Part shown: one piece after another, positions 63,996-64,000 of the stretch
How the letters are laid out: each line of letters starts with the position of its first letter
Position numbering within the stretch: position 1 is the stretch's first letter
Assembly (NCBI RefSeq): GCF_030770395.1
Contig: NZ_CP132480.1
Span: forward strand, 5,172,846-5,236,845
From: Telluria beijingensis
Lineage (GTDB): Bacteria; Pseudomonadota; Gammaproteobacteria; Burkholderiales; Burkholderiaceae_D
DNA: 64,000 nt
Direction: 5' to 3'
Notes under the pieces: generated by a model
Seen by the model: the letters and a program-made list of their open reading frames with translations, nothing else
What the model was told of the DNA's origin: nothing
The model's database searches: none
Translations under genes and position numbers: made by a program

Positions 63996-64000
63996 CAGTA

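Overview
The window looks like chromosome of a high-GC betaproteobacterium of the Oxalobacteraceae, most like Massilia/Telluria. This rests on protein resemblance and gene order (tRNA-Trp-secE-nusG-rplK-rplA-rplJ-rplL-rpoB-rpoC, a PhbB-type reductase, a PEP-CTERM protein, a PF10136-type protein, many small envelope lipoproteins). No 16S rRNA gene is present to confirm it.

Layout. 0-4.1 kb: an alpha/beta hydrolase, a periplasmic Cu/Zn superoxide dismutase, a small exported protein, then an AT-rich two-gene module (ABC-type ATPase plus a small PD-(D/E)xK-like protein) behind the rpoC terminator. 4.2-17 kb: the transcription/translation block on the minus strand, with an L10-type leader and, upstream of tRNA-Trp, only the last 12 codons of a tuf gene. 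17-25 kb: a lipoprotein pair, a PhbB-like reductase, MtfA and a peroxiredoxin-glutaredoxin fusion, a winged-helix regulator, a major OmpA protein and a YihY-family protein. 25-37.3 kb: a dense envelope and stress cluster of BON, glycine-zipper, OmpA, DUF4398, DUF883, holin-X-like and ferritin-like proteins around a Crp/Fnr-type regulator. 37.4-57 kb: metabolism, lipid and signalling genes, including an aminotransferase, a PF10136 protein overlapping a phospholipase D, a sulfate-binding protein, a porin, a diguanylate cyclase, an esterase, an orphan sensor kinase and a Fic protein. 57.4-59.2 kb: a methyltransferase-HNH fusion. 59.3-64 kb: what looks like the end of a prophage inserted at tRNA-Ser (a tRNA 3' fragment with its terminator, an imuA with a LexA box, cargo genes, and a lysis cassette running off the window edge).

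The most interesting reading result is a shared promoter architecture. Six intergenic sites fit the palindrome GTNCG-N4-CGNAC (5-4-5 spacing, as in an FNR box). In all six a -10-like hexamer begins 29.5 or 30.5 bp from the palindrome centre, the geometry of a class II activator site at about -41.5. They precede the major OmpA gene, two glycine-zipper genes, two small membrane-protein genes and a six-gene stress operon. The Crp/Fnr-family regulator encoded in the middle of the cluster is the obvious candidate to bind them. Two SOS-type sites were also found: tandem LexA boxes in front of an unknown 70-residue protein, and one in front of the solitary imuA. A REP/BIME-like repeat family recurs at six places, one of them between rpoB and rpoC.
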